Assembly: GCA_903900235.1 (NCBI GenBank)
Contig: CAIUMH010000015.1
Span: 1 to 49,863 of the forward strand
DNA from: an uncultured Actinomycetes bacterium
GTDB taxonomy: Bacteria; Actinomycetota; Acidimicrobiia; Acidimicrobiales; RAAP-2
Direction of reading: 5' to 3'
Length of the DNA stretch: 49,863 nucleotides
In this document: positions 49,266 to 49,863 of the stretch, piece by piece
Numbering within the stretch: position 1 is the stretch's first letter
Layout: each line of letters begins with the position of its first letter
Notes under the pieces: model-generated
Databases searched by the model: none
What the model was told of the DNA's origin: nothing
Seen by the model: the letters and a program-made list of their open reading frames with translations, nothing else
Program-made: the position numbers and the translations under genes

Positions 49266-49863
49266 TACGACAAGCAGACACGTTGGTGATTGTGCTCACA
49301 GCCTGCGATCTGGGGCGGCGGCGTGCAGCCCTTGCGACATCAGGACCAGGGAGTTCGGCGTGTCGTACGACGAGTTCAGCGCGAGCACATCTATGGGCCG
49401 GAGCAAGGACAACGGCGTTTTTTTCCGAGTCAGGCAGGGATCTTACGAACAGATTCGGGGGATTCGCTGCCATCCTTGGAGTGGTCGCGTTCGGGCTCCG
49501 TGGCTGTTTCGCTCCTCTTCCATTGATGACAGGAGTTGGGTACCTGGTCGGGTTGGTCATGGACCTACCGGCGATGAAGTCCTAGGACTCTCCCTTGCCA
49601 CGGGAGCCAATCTCCTCGAGTTGACAGAGCACAGAAGAAGTCCGGAGAGCACCTATGCGGTGCTCGACCCCGAGCAAGAGGCTCGACGCCCTGGTGGCTG
49701 ATTGAGACCTCTCATCGCCACCATCGGTCTGGGTGTCTGCAGTCATGGATTCGCTGCGGGGTCGACAAACCTTCCGCTCATATCTGAGAATCCCGTGCGT
49801 CCCCTCGAGGCATGAGGCGACGGCTGGTGGACCGAGGCCTCGAATCCCCCCCCCACGAGTGGA
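49266..49863. other. Gene-poor end of window, no convincing gene
   Basis: About 600 nt with base composition and codon use unlike the neighbours. One open frame (49148-49585, +) ends in a hydrophobic stretch (FGGFAAILGVVAFGLRG) but its first half is antisense to mazE and not protein-like. A T-run lies near 49420 and a long C-run near 49845. No RNA gene or repeat was recognised. Confidence 0.5.

Noticed and set aside
49148-49585. Open frame (145 aa, +) overlapping the antitoxin region
   Set aside because: Its first part is the complement of mazE and only the last third is hydrophobic; no start or ribosome site supports a gene.
49820-49863. CGAATCCCCC-like stretch suggesting the end of a tRNA
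   Set aside because: The T-loop bases are partly right but the flanking sequence cannot pair into a T-stem and no anticodon or acceptor arm is seen.
1-49863. CRISPR arrays, transposases, integrases and phage genes
   Set aside because: No repeated spacer pattern, no IS-type inverted ends and no such proteins were seen anywhere in the window.

Overview
The window is high-GC DNA with tightly packed genes on both strands. It carries LLM-type (luciferase-like) oxidoreductases, several acyl-CoA dehydrogenases and acyl-CoA synthetases, a P450, Ser/Thr-rich lipoproteins, an LCP cell-wall protein and a MazEF pair. It has many start codons without a Shine-Dalgarno site that lie 6-9 nt behind a TAnnnT box. 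This fits an actinobacterium. Acidimicrobiia (the uncultivated freshwater, marine or soil type) is my best guess, from protein style rather than any marker gene. No rRNA, tRNA, CRISPR array, transposase or phage gene was seen.

Layout. 0.2-2.6 kb (+): aldo/keto reductase, cupin, Fpg/MutM DNA glycosylase. 2.6-13.8 kb (-): a large secreted EXORDIUM-like/Ig-domain protein, an M50 membrane protease, a small tail-anchored protein, a Tat-exported carotenoid oxygenase lipoprotein, an acyltransferase-3/SGNH protein, an S15-like hydrolase lipoprotein, a sulfotransferase and a fatty acid hydroxylase. 14.0-18.8 kb (mixed): deoxyribonucleotidase coupled to an HNH-like lipoprotein, a small lipoprotein, a TRIC-type channel, a ThrE-type exporter and a DUF6159-type membrane protein. 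18.8-21.6 kb (-): a translationally coupled haloalkane dehalogenase / SRPBCC / sulfatase operon behind a palindromic operator candidate. 21.7-28.1 kb: a sulfotransferase/glycosyltransferase locus built from two copies of a convergent [sulfotransferase+, glycosyltransferase-] module, the second also holding a WbsX-like protein and an enoyl-CoA hydratase. 28.3-33.2 kb (+): aquaporin, PPK2, LLM oxidoreductase, SDR and an LtrA-like protein whose best start is followed by an in-frame TGA.

33.2-45.9 kb is a catabolic region: amidase coupled to P450, two acyl-CoA dehydrogenases, a second LLM enzyme, an archaeal-type riboflavin synthase, two FadD-type ligases (one FadD19-like), an isochorismatase-fold protein lacking its catalytic residues, and an LCP protein. 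A perfect match to the mycobacterial KstR operator (TnnAACnnGTTnnA) sits inside the promoter of the LLM gene, and a near match lies in front of the FadD19-like gene. This suggests a sterol- or isoprenoid-degradation regulon. 46.0-49.9 kb: a third acyl-CoA ligase, a secreted pentapeptide-repeat protein, a MazEF toxin-antitoxin operon with its own palindrome, and about 600 bp without a convincing gene.

The most interesting items are the duplicated sulfotransferase/glycosyltransferase locus, the KstR-like promoter architecture with an archaeal-type riboflavin synthase embedded among flavoenzymes, and the Tat-exported carotenoid oxygenase. All functions are read from sequence; no database search was run.
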